A stretch of DNA of 64,000 nucleotides from positions 62,001 to 126,000 of the forward strand of contig WPDH01000157.1 of NCBI GenBank assembly GCA_019137255.1, in the 5' to 3' direction. Both the position numbers and the translations under genes were made by a program. Each line of letters opens with the position of its first letter. Position 1 is the stretch's first letter. Origin of the DNA: Corinectria fuckeliana (Eukaryota; Ascomycota; Sordariomycetes; Hypocreales; Nectriaceae). Positions 24,101-35,125 of this stretch are shown here, one piece after another. The notes under the pieces are model-generated. The model was not told the origin of the DNA and searched no databases. It was given only the letters and a program-made list of their open reading frames with translations.

Positions 24101-27100
24101 CCCTGGGTGTGCAGCTTGGTAGATTCACCCTCGTCTTCTGCTGTGACGATACCTTCGACTTCCAGGCCATGGGCCGAATCTTCCTGGGTATCTGTCAAGT
24201 AGGCGCTTGGGGTTGTTTCGACGAGTTTAACCGTCTAGAGGAACGTATTCTGTCTGCAGTCTCGCAGCAGATTCAGAATATCCAGCTCGGTCTCAAGGAA
24301 GGTGTGGAGGATGACCAGTCGCAGATTGAGCTGGTCGGTCGCCAGCTCCACGTCAACGAGAACACCGGCATCTTCATCACCATGAACCCTGGCTATGCAG
24401 GCCGTTCCAACCTCCCTGACAACTTGAAGAAGCTCTTCCGCAGTGTGGCCATGTCCAAGCCCGACAAGGAACTCATTGCCGAGGTCATGCTCTACTCCCA
24501 GGGTTTCAACCAGGCAAAACAACTCTCCAAGCAGACGGTCCCGTTCTTCGACCAGTGTTCTGGCAAACTTTCCAAACAGGCTCACTACGATTTTGGTCTG
24601 CGTGCTCTGAAGAGCGTTCTGGTCAGCTCCGGTGGCCTCAAGCGTGCGCGTATGAGTACAGCTCACCTCGGCGCCGAAGAGGTTGTCGAGCCTGAGATTA
24701 TCGTGCAGAGCATTCGTGAAACAATTGCGCCTAAGCTGATCAAGTCCGATGTTGATATCATGACCGCCATCGAGGCTGCGTGTTTCCCCAATGTGGACTA
24801 TGTCCCTGCCAACCTCGAAGCCCTGGAGAATGCAATTCGTACAATCGCTGCCGAGCGCCACCTTGTTGTCAATGAGCTTTGGATGACCAAGGTCCTTCAG
24901 CTGTACCAAATCCAAAAGATTCATCACGGTGTCATGATGGTTGGTAACTCTGGCTCGGGAAAATCTGCTGCCTGGAGGCTTTTACTCGATGCTATGCAGA
25001 AGGTCGAGGGCGTTGAGGGCGTGTCTCATGTCATTGACTCGAAGGTCATGTCGAAAGAAGCCCTGTACGGAAACCTCGACTCTACTACCCGCGAATGGAC
25101 AGATGGTCTGTTCACGAGCATCTTGCGTAAGATCGTTGACAATCTTCGTGGTGAGGATTCCAAACGACACTGGATCGTCTTTGATGGTGACGTGGATCCT
25201 GAATGGGTTGAGAACTTGAACAGTGTGCTTGACGATAACAAGCTGCTTACCCTACCCAACGGTGAGCGTCTCAATCTCCCGGCAAACGTTCGCATCATGT
25301 TCGAAGTCGAGACGCTCAAGTACGCCACCCTCGCCACTGTCAGTCGATGTGGTATGGTCTGGTTCAGTGAAGACACTGTCTCGCCTACCATGATGGTCAG
25401 CCACTACCTTCAAAAGCTGCGCAGTGTTCCATTCGAAGACCTGGATGAAGATAGTGTCGCAACTGGACATAGCCCCGCCAAGTCGTTGGCGATCCAAGGC
25501 CAGTTTGCAGATCTGCTCAATGTGTACTTGAATGAGGACGACCTCATCCTCCAAGCTTTGGAACGGGCTGAGGGATACAACCACATCATGGACTTCACTG
25601 TCGCGCGTGTACTCAACACCCTGTTTTCCTTGTTGAACAAGTCTGTCAGGGATGTCATCGAGTACAACGCTCAACACTCGGACTTCCCTCTTGATCCTGA
25701 GCAGATTGAAGGGTTCGCTTCCAAGAAGCTCCTGTTGGCGCTTGTCTGGGCCCTTACTGGTGACTGCCCTCTCGGCGATCGAAAGTCATTTGGTGATGAC
25801 ATCTGCGCCTTCGCTAACTTTGGCTCTCCGCCGCTCGATGGCACGTCGTCCTTGATCGATTTCGACGCAACCCTCCCTAAGGGTGATTGGTCGCCCTGGC
25901 AGAGCCAGGTTCCGACTATAGAAGTCAATACGCACTCCATCACTCAGACCGATGTGGTCATCCCCACGCTGGACACGGTCCGACACGAGGCTGTGCTCTA
26001 CTCCTGGCTTGCTGAGCACAAGCCCTTGCTGCTTTGTGGTCCTCCCGGTTCGGGTAAAACAATGACGCTCTTCAGTGCGCTGCGCAAGCTACCCAACATG
26101 GAGGTTGTCGGCCTCAACTTCTCCAGCGCTACCACTCCGGATCTTCTCATCAAGACCTTCGAACAGTACTGCGAGTACAAGAAGACTCTCAACGGTGTTA
26201 TGCTTTCGCCGACCCAGATTGGCCGATGGCTGGTTGTCTTTTGCGATGAAATCAACTTGCCTGCCCCTGACAAGTACGGCACCCAGCGTGCCATCTCCTT
26301 CCTGCGCCAGCTTGTCGAGCACAATGGATTCTGGCGGACTTCCGACAAGTCCTGGGTTACACTGGATCGGATTCAGTTCGTCGGTGCTTGCAACCCTCCG
26401 ACCGACGCTGGCCGTACCCCTATGGGCGCCAGGTTCCTCCGCCACGCTCCTCTCATCATGGTCGACTACCCCGGTGAGCTGTCTCTCAACCAGATTTACG
26501 GCACCTTCAACACGGCGGTGCTCAAGATCATACCCGCCCTTCGCGGATATGCGGAGCCTCTCACTCACGCCATGGTTCGCTTCTATCTCGAGTCCCAGAA
26601 GAAATTCACGCCAAAGATCCAGCCCCACTACGTCTACAGTCCACGTGAGTTGACTCGCTGGTGCCGTGGTGTGTACGAAGCTATCCGACCGCTTGAGACC
26701 TTGTCCATCGAGGGTCTCATCCGTATCTGGGCCCATGAAGCTCTCCGCCTATTCCAGGATCGTCTGGTCGCGGAAGATGAGCGGAAGTGGACCGATGATA
26801 GCGTGCGGCGCATTGCCCTGGAGCATTTCCCTACGATTGATGAGGAGAAGGCCCTTGGAGGCCCTATCCTCTTCTCCAACTGGCTTTCCAAGAACTACGT
26901 CCCGGTTCATCGCGAGCAGCTGAGAGATTTCGTCAAGGCCAGGTTGAAGACGTTTTGCGAAGAAGAGGTTGATGTCCCCTTGATCCTCTTTAACGATGTC
27001 TTGGAGCATGTGCTGCGCATCGACCGTGTCTTCCGACAACCCCAAGGACACTTGATTCTCATTGGTGTCAGCGGCAGTGGCAAGACTACGCTATCCCGCT

Positions 27101-30100
27101 TCGTCGCGTGGATGAATGGTCTCAAGGTCTTCCAGATCAAGGTTCACGGCAAGTACTCTGCTGAGGACTTTGACGACGATCTTCGAGATGTCCTCCGCCG
27201 GTGCGGTTGCAAGGGCGAAAAGGTATGCTTCATCATGGATGAGTCTAACGTCCTGGACTCGGGTTTCTTGGAGAGAATGAACACGCTACTGGCCAATGCC
27301 GAAGTTCCCGGTTTATTTGAGGGAGACGAGTATGCGGCCCTCATGACAGCTTGTAAAGAGGGTGCCCAGCGACAAAACCTGCACCTGGACTCGCCTGAGG
27401 AGCTGTACAAGTGGTTCACTCAGCAAATCGTCAAGAATCTGCACGTCGTCTTCACCATGAACCCGCCGGAGGATGGCCTCTCGTCCAAGGCAGCCACTAG
27501 TCCTGCCTTGTTCAACCGATGTGTGCTCAACTGGTTCGGAGACTGGTCTGACCAGGCACTCTTCCAGGTCAGCCACGAACTGACGCAGAAGATCGACTTG
27601 GATCGAGCAAACTTCAGCTGTCCCGATACCATCCCGGTTGCCTACCGCGGCCTTCAACTACCGCCCTCTCACAGGGAGACGGTGGTTAATTCAATGGTGT
27701 ACATTCACTATTCCCTTCAGCGGTATAATGACAAATTGTTGAAGCAGCAAGGCAGGGTGACATTCCTCACGCCTCGACACTTCCTCGACTTTGTGGCCCA
27801 ATTTGTCACGTTGTACAATGAGAAACGTGAGGACCTCGAGGAGCAGCAGCGTCATCTCAATGTCGGTCTCGAGAAGCTTAGGGACACGGTCGACAAAGTG
27901 CGAGATCTCCGTGTGAGTCTCGCGGAAAAGAAGACTCAGCTGGAGCAGAAGGATGCGGAGGCAAACGAGAAGCTGCAGCGCATGGTGGCCGACCAGCGCG
28001 AGGCAGAGCAGAGAAAGAGCACGTCGCTGGAGATCCAGGCGGCGCTAGAGAAGCAGGAGTACGAGGTGGCGACGCGCAGAAAGGTTGTGCTGGAGGATCT
28101 CGCCAAGGCAGAACCGGCTGTCGAAGAAGCCAGGGCCAGTGTCAGCAACATCAAACGTCAGCACTTGACTGAGATCAGGTCCATGGGCAACCCGCCTCAG
28201 GGTGTCCGTCTGGCTCTCGATGCGGTCTGCACACTGCTCAGTCACAAGATTACCGACTGGAAGGCTGTGCAGGCGGTGGTGCGAAAGGATAATTTCATTG
28301 CCAGCATCCTCGAGTTCAACAACGAGAAGCAGATGACCCGAACCCTCAGGAACAAGATGCGAAACGACTTCCTGTCTAACCCCGAATTCACGTTCGAAAA
28401 GGTCAACCGCGCTTCCAAGGCTTGTGGTCCCCTGGTCCAGTGGGTGACCGCTCAGGTCAACTACTCCGACATTCTGGACCGTGTTGGCCCCCTCAAGATC
28501 GAGGTCACCCAACTCGAAGAGAATGCTCTAGAGACCAAGGCCAATGCAAAGGCCGTCGAGAACAACATTGCCGAACTCGAGGCCAGCATCAACACATACA
28601 AGACCGAATATGCTGCGCTCATCAGTGAGACCCAGGCGATCAAGTCTGAGATGTCCAAGGTTCAGTTCAAGGTTGACCGCAGTGTCAGACTCTTGGACAG
28701 TCTGTCGTCCGAACGAGTTCGTTGGGAGGATGGAAGCAAGTCTTTTGAGACCCAAATCAGCACCCTTGTTGGGGATGTCATTGTGGCCGCGGCCTTCCTC
28801 GCGTACAGCGGTCTCTACGATCAGACGTTCCGAAAATCCATGATTGACGACTGGCTCCACCAGCTTCACCTCTCTGGAATCCAGTACAAGTCGCCCAACC
28901 CTGTCACCGAATATCTCTCCACAGCGGATGAGCGACTGGGCTGGCAGGAAAACACTCTCCCAGTCGATGACCTGTGCACGGAGAATGCCATCATTCTCAA
29001 GCGCTTCAACCGGTACCCGCTCATCATCGATCCCTCGGGACGAATGACCGAGTTCCTGCAGCGGGAGTGCAAGGATCGTCGTTTGACAGTTACCAGCTTC
29101 TTGGACGACACGTTCACAAAGCAACTCGAGAGTTCCCTCCGATTCGGAAACCCGATCCTCATCCAAGATGCCGAGCACCTCGACCCCATCCTTAACCACG
29201 TCCTCAACAAGGAATACCAAAAGACAGGCGGACGTACCCTCATCCAGCTTGGCAAGCAGGAAATCGATTTCTCGCCGGCTTTCAAGCTTTACCTGTCTAC
29301 TCGAGACCCGTCAGCTACTTTCGCGCCGGACATTTGCAGTCGAACTACTTTCGTCAACTTTACGGTCACTCAGAGCAGTCTCCAGACTCAGTCCCTTAAC
29401 GATGTCCTCAAGTCGGAGCGCCCTGACGTCGACGAACGACGCTCTAACCTCATCAAGCTGCAGGGAGAGTTCAAGATCCACCTACGCCAGCTCGAGAAGC
29501 GACTGCTTCAAGCCCTCAATGAGTCTCGCGGCAACATCCTAGATGACGACAACGTCATCGAGACCCTCGAGACGCTGAAGACAGAGGCGGCCGAGATTTC
29601 CACCAAGATGAGCAACACTGAAGGCGTCATGGCCGAGGTTGAGGAAATCACACAGCAGTACAGCGTCATTGCCCGGTCTTGCAGTGCCGTCTTCGCTGTC
29701 TTGGAACAGCTTCACTACCTCAACCACTTTTACCAATTCTCGCTCCAGTACTTCCTCAACATCTTCCAGTCAGTGCTGCACGGTAACAAGAACCTGGCCA
29801 ACGAGACGAACCACAATATTCGCCGCGACGTTATTGTCAAGGATCTGTTTGTCAACACGATCAAGCGGACTGTGCTGGGTCTGCTCCAGAAGGACCGCGT
29901 CACGTTGGGTATGCTGCTTGCACAGGCTTCCCCCTACAAGATGGATAAGTCCTTGATTGATGTCATTCTTGACAACCGCGTTGAAGGCAAGGATCTGTCC
30001 TCGGACCCCGATGGTAGAGACGAGGCGTTTGCACATGCCAAGAAGCTTAGCGTACTCAAGGAGAAGGTTGATGCCGTGGCGTCGGAGGATTGGGATAAGT

Positions 30101-31331
30101 TCTTCACTGAGGAGCTGGCTGAGAACTTTGTACCGACAATCTGGGATGAGAAGACCGAGGCCACTGACCAATCGCTCCTGTCTCTCCTGCTCCTCAAGCT
30201 CTTCCGCATGGACCGGTTCGTGCCCGCAGCGGAGCGCTTCGTGGGACAAGTCTTTGGGTCTGGCATCTTTGATGTCGTCGAGGACCTGAAGGAAACGGCT
30301 GAACAGGTATCCGCAACCCTGCCAATCTCGCTGGTGTCTAGTCCTGGCTTCGACGCCAGCTACAAGGTAGACAACCTTGTCGAGCGAATGCGCGTCAAGT
30401 GCACAAACATCGCCATGGGTTCCAACGAGGGTCTTGCAAGTGCCGACAAAGCAATCAGCAACGCCGCCCAGACCGGCTCGTGGGTCTTGGTCAAGAACGT
30501 ACACCTGGCTCCCACGTGGCTTCAGAGCCTGGAGAAGCGTATGGAGTCGCTCAACCCACATGCCGACTTCCGCCTGTTCTTGTCCATGGAGGCCAGCCTC
30601 AAGATTCCAGTCAACCTGCTCCGCGCCTCGCGCGTGCTCATGTACGAGCAGCCTGCGGGTGTGAGGGCCAACATGAAGGACTCCATGTCGTCGTTGTCCA
30701 CTAGGGCCGGAAAGAGCCCAGTAGAGAGGACAAGGCTTTACCTGCTCCTGTCCTTCCTGCACGCCGTGGTGCAGGAGAGGTTGCGGTATGCGCCAAACTT
30801 GGGCTGGAAGGGCTTCTGGGAGTTCAACGACAGCGACGTAAGTGCACCATTATTCCCTCCAGTAAATCTGGTAAAGCTAACCTGTTGCAGTACGAATGCT
30901 CTACCTTCATTGTTGATACCTGGATCGATGGCGTGGCAGGTAACCGAACCAACATTGCTCCTCAGAACATTCCCTGGGAGATGGTGCGGTACCTAGTGAC
31001 GGAGACGTATGGCGGCAAGATCGACGACGAGGGTGACTTCAAGCTGCTCTCCCAGCTCGTCACGACGTTCCTCACCCCGGCCGCGTACGAGGTTGACCAC
31101 AAGCTCGTTGACGGACCGGACGGAGGCCTCGTTGTCCCCTCGGGCACCAGCCTCCAGGACTTCATGGCTTGGATTCACAAGCTTCCCGAGCGCGAGCCAC
31201 CTACATACCTCGGCCTGCCCGCCAATGCAGAGAAGCTACTCCTCAGCAACCTGGGCCGCAGTCTCATAGCCAACTTGCGCAAGGTGACGGATCTGTTGGA
31301 CGAGGGAGAGCAGTTGGTGACGGAGGTATGA
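18184..31331 (+). CDS. Cytoplasmic dynein heavy chain, 4344 aa, 3 exons
   Basis: Minus-end-directed microtubule motor moving nuclei and endosomes in hyphae; homologue of Aspergillus nudA and Neurospora ro-1. Model: exons 18184-18478, 18539-30837, 30891-31331, all junctions in frame. The 5' splice site of intron 1 is GTACGC at 18479; a nearby GTAGAA (18454) would break the frame. Tail and linker fill residues 1 to about 1900. Walker A motifs: AAA1 GPAGTGKTE (about 1940), AAA2 GNSGSGKSA (about 2233), AAA3 GPPGSGKTM (about 2597), AAA4 GVSGSGKTT (about 2940); AAA1 Walker B is in WGCFDEFNRLE. A stalk coiled coil (about 3195-3300 and 3420-3500) flanks the microtubule-binding tip containing EIRSMGNPPQGVRLAL. 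The protein ends in GEQLVTEV, without the roughly 32-kDa C-terminal cap of animal dyneins, as is known for fungal dyneins. Length agrees with NudA. Confidence 0.97.
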
Positions 31332-31896
31332 TGCTGAAGGGCGTGGAAGAAAGGGATGCGTATTACTTTACATAAGAGTGGCATCTCAGATGCCAGGTTT
31401 CGTTTCACTTCTTGTACAGAGAGAGCTTGCTTCTGTGCTGGCTTTGGTTTTGGCTTTGGCTTTGTTAGATTGGCAGCCCGGCGGCGGCGCATCGGCAACG
31501 GACGGAGAAGACAATTGTCCCACGGGAAATTAACAACTGGTTGATACCCCCTACCTCCAAGACTGATTGGTCTGGTTTCCTTTTCATTGTACGCTTCATG
31601 TTGAGGGAGAAGAATGGGACTTGATAGAAGTTGTTTGGTATTTTGAATGCTACATATTGGCACCACGTTTTGGCTTGTGCGAAGCGAAGTGAAGTAATTG
31701 TATAAAATGTCATGTCATGTCATGTGAGAGCCTCAAGAGAATGGCGGGTATCTAGCGAACAGAGTAAGACACAAAGATATTTAAAAAGAAAAAAAAAAGA
31801 AAAAAGGGGGGAAAAGAAAGAAATATAGCCTGAACTCTTTCCATTCACTAGATACCAAACTCTTCCTTCCGAGTCCAACGCAAAAGCTCGCTTTTC
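31332..31896. other. Spacer between convergent genes
   Basis: 3' ends of dynein (plus) and the Clr5-domain gene (minus) face each other here. The stretch has a short CATGT tandem repeat (about 31707-31726) and an A-rich run at 31780-31830, plausible for 3' UTRs. No gene seen. Confidence 0.5.
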
Positions 31897-33691
31897 TCAA
31901 GCGACAGATCCATACAGGGGACCAAAGCCACTAAGCAAAGGAATGTCGTTGCCGTCCTGGCCTGTCGCATACGACGCGTACTCTCCGAACTCCCCGAACA
32001 AGTCGAAACTCCCCATGTCGGGCTCGTCGGCCGGGAAGGGAAGCTGCACGTTGAGGGTGGCGGAGACGTAGCGGCGCGTGTGCTGGAGCATGACGGCCTC
32101 AAAGGCCTTGTCGTCGTCGTCGGCGTCGACGAGCTTGTTCATCCAGGCGAACTTCCTGAGGAACTTGATCCAGAGCTCGGGCTCCTTCAAGCCAGCCACG
32201 GACTTGGCAGCGACCTCGGCGCGCTGGAGGACGTCGACGGGCGAGTCCGGCGCACTGGGCTCGGTGCCAAGCATCCAGCACACGGTGACGAGAAGCTCGG
32301 AAGGGGAGATGCCCAGGGCAGACTCGCAAGTGGCATACCAGGGGGGCGGAGTGCCGTTCTGGACAGCAAGGAGCATGGCGTGCCAGAGGGTGCAGTAGAG
32401 CTGGACGTTGTCACACCACTGGCGTTGCAAGTGGCCGCAGCAGATGGAGGCAACCTCGGCCGGAATCTTGTTCTTGAGCTTCAGTTGTCTAACGCACCAG
32501 GTGACGCAGAAGCGCAGCGGGGAGCCGTCGCCGTCGCGGATGGTTTCAGCAAAGGGCTGGTTATAAACGTATTGATAGAGGAGGTCTTCCAGCGACAACG
32601 TTGGAGTTTGACCGTCGGCAGTAGCGAATGTCTTCTCGTAGACTTCCAAGCCATAGGAGAGGAAGTGATAGGTCACGAGGTCGATGGCCGAGTAGTTGTG
32701 GGGGATATCGCGGAGCGTGGTGTCGTCGATGAGGACCTTGCGGACGATGTCGCAAACGTGAGGATAGACGGCGTCCTTGGCCGAGGTCTCGTCGTGTTCC
32801 TCCATGCTCGCATTGAGCATCGAGAACAGAAAAGGCCGATCGGAACCGCTGCGTCGGACCTGATTTCGATAGCTCGAGAGTAGGTCCCGAGCAACCGTTG
32901 CGTTCTTGGGACGCTGGGCGACCCGTGCAAGCGAGGTGATGATCAGGCTCCTAGCCGAGACGGACGGTTCGGGCGAGCTGGGGAGGGACTCGAAAAGGTT
33001 CCGGTAGAGACCAAAGGCATTTTGGTCATCAGACATGGCGGCGCAGAAGTCGGCAACGAGTTTCTTTGCCTCGTCGTCAGATCCCCATGGATAGTGGATG
33101 AAGGGCAGTGGCGTGTCCGGCGGTGAAAGGACGTCTTCGATGTCGGTATCTTCATCGAGGAAGCTGGCGTCGGCGTCGGAGGTCACCGAGGTTGCAGATG
33201 CGTTACTTGGGACGTGAAGGGTGGCCTCGTTGCAGTTGCCGCTGCTAGGGACGTCGAGGAACGAATGAGGATCGTATCTGCGGCCGTTGGATTCCAGGTT
33301 CTTGAAGAAGTCGCTGACAATTTGCTCATTGGGCAATTCCTCGACCTTGATTGAATTCCGCGGGGCCCCAGTCTTGTCGGCCGAGTTGTACTTCCTCATC
33401 TCCCACTTCTCAAACCGGTAGCCGTATTGCCGTTTGCTGTTGGGCGCAGACATCATCAGACGACACGGCACAGGGCATGCGGTTTGGTCGGACAAAGAGG
33501 TCAACATACCTGGCAACGAAGTCGAAGCGTCGCTTCATAAAGGCCATGACCACGACGAGAGTGTACGACTTCCATAGCTTACACAGCAAGGGCTTGTAGA
33601 AGTCCCAGGTGGCGTCGGTGATGCGAGTAGAGCGTCGATGCCTTTCCTTACGACCAAGCCCCCTCGTTACGGAGGCTGCAGTGTCCCCCAT
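31897..33691 (-). CDS. Clr5-domain protein, 573 aa, 2 exons
   Basis: Exons on the minus strand: 33691-33510 and 33436-31897, with a 73-nt intron (GTATGT..CAG) whose removal creates one continuous N-terminal domain. Residues about 28-75 read WDFYKPLLCKLW, then MKRRFDFVAS joined to KRQYGYRFEKWEMRKYN, the layout of the fungal Clr5 domain, a short helical domain named after fission yeast Clr5, a protein of heterochromatic silencing. The intron splits the domain, so the second exon alone, starting at a false internal Met, would miss half of it. The rest (ankyrin-free, acidic then helical, ending GPLYGSVA) is not a domain I recognise. Many Clr5-domain proteins exist per Pezizomycotina genome, mostly uncharacterised, so a DNA- or chromatin-related role is inference. 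Confidence 0.78.
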
Positions 33692-34582
33692 TGCGCCTGG
33701 CGGTCATTCGCTGGCTTCCTCGCACCTGTCCGAGGATGGTGAGGGTTCTGTAGAGCCGCAGGTCGAGCCGAGAAGAAGGGTCCGTGGACTCGAGAGCATC
33801 GGTGGTATCAAAGGCATGTTGGCCAGCCCGACGAGCACGGCGGCGGCCTTCCCTTAAGAGGCTTCCCTCAGTCGGTCGGCCAGTTGAGGAACTGACCCAT
33901 GTTCTGGCCGGCCCAGATGGAAAGCCCAAACTACCGCCCGCAGCAAGCCACCTTGGGCGGTGGCCTTTGCGAGGCGACCTGTAGAGCCGCAGCCTTGGAG
34001 CAAAAGCCGCAATTGTAATTTCCAGCAGTCGCCGTGGCACTGCTCGGCGGAGCCTTCTGATTGGCATTTATCCAGAGGCCAACGCAGGTTAGGCCGGCGG
34101 CGCAGCTGCACCTTGGAGCCCCCGGCCGCATGACCCGAGATCCCGGACTGCGTGAGCATTTTGGAATTTGGGCTGAGCTGTTGGCGTGCTGGCGTGTGCT
34201 CTCCTGCTGACTTGACAATCCCGACCACCGTAACTTAGTCCGTCCTCCGTACTCCGTAGTTGGGCTACCGACATCACGGCCCAATAATCGTCGTGTGAGC
34301 CGTGTTGCTGTTCTGTCAATGGCCAAGCCCGGTCCGTCGTTTACCGCCGGCAATGGTGTAGCAAGTAGGCAGGTCGGTTGGGACGTGTATATATGGAATG
34401 TGTGATTCCCACCCAAAGTACAATCAGCACATGCCGAGAGTCGCCGAATCCATCATCGGTTCCTATGAGTGCTTAAAACCCAAGGCATAGCCACATCGAC
34501 ATCAAAAAGGCCTCCGTCGGTTTGTTCTCCTCGACTCCTGGACTAATCATCAACACCCAGCCGTCGAAAAGATAGGAACAAC
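33692..34582. other. Divergent intergenic region
   Basis: About 0.9 kb between the start codons of the minus-strand Clr5-domain gene and the plus-strand orphan. It probably carries both promoters. Short frames on both strands are inconsistent with one another and none is recognisable. Confidence 0.4.
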
Positions 34583-35125
34583 ATGGGCGCCCATATTCAC
34601 TTGGACGATTTCCTCGAGCTCTATGGCGACGAATTCGACCAAAGAGAAACTTTGTACACACGCAGCCACCTGAGCGAAGAGCCACTGATTCCAAATGTAT
34701 ACGAACCTATTGTGTGCGAACCCGTCGAAGAGGACGAGCCTTGCCGTGCTCGCAGTGCTAGCCCGCGTCTCGAGAGTGGCACTTCTTTCTCGGCCGACCT
34801 CTGCATCGAACACTCACGCGATCCGTACAGCATATGCCAAGCTGCCGAACTTGTCAAACCACGGGGGCAGCGAAGATGTATAGAAGATAGGACAAAGCCA
34901 GCCCACTCGACGCAGCTAAGCAATCGATTCAATGGGAACAGAGACTTCAACAGCCAAGCAGACAAAACTCCCATCAAGAGGAGACACAAAGAGGGCTACC
35001 TCAACCAACAGCGACCAGACATCTGCCGGAAACCGCCAAAGACACAATCGCGACAATCAAGCTTGGATGATTGGAGGGACGCTGGCGATAGGCTCTTTGG
35101 CCTCTCGTCAAGGAACCGACAATGA
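34583..35125 (+). CDS. Hypothetical protein, 180 aa
   Basis: Single exon, ATG in AACAACATGG context. I recognise no family. The N-terminal 60 residues are acidic (HLDDFLELYGDEFDQ, EPVEEDEPC); the C-terminal half is basic and polar (IKRRHKEG, KTQSRQSSLDDW). There is no signal peptide, membrane segment or cysteine pattern. Codon choice (frequent GAC, CTC, GGC, CGC) is like that of neighbouring genes, which supports a real gene over a chance frame, and it is by far the longest plus-strand frame in the surrounding 4 kb. The polar, low-hydrophobic composition suggests an intrinsically disordered protein. It could also be a lineage-specific or misjudged frame. Confidence 0.55.
   Translation: MGAHIHLDDFLELYGDEFDQRETLYTRSHLSEEPLIPNVYEPIVCEPVEEDEPCRARSASPRLESGTSFSADLCIEHSRDPYSICQAAELVKPRGQRRCIEDRTKPAHSTQLSNRFNGNRDFNSQADKTPIKRRHKEGYLNQQRPDICRKPPKTQSRQSSLDDWRDAGDRLFGLSSRNRQ

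Noticed and set aside
31321..31331. Dynein heavy chain apparently truncated, with stop inside a GTATGA that could be a donor
   Set aside because: The 4344-residue length agrees with fungal dynein heavy chains, which are known to lack the 32-kDa C-terminal cap; translating beyond any downstream acceptor gives no dynein-like sequence.
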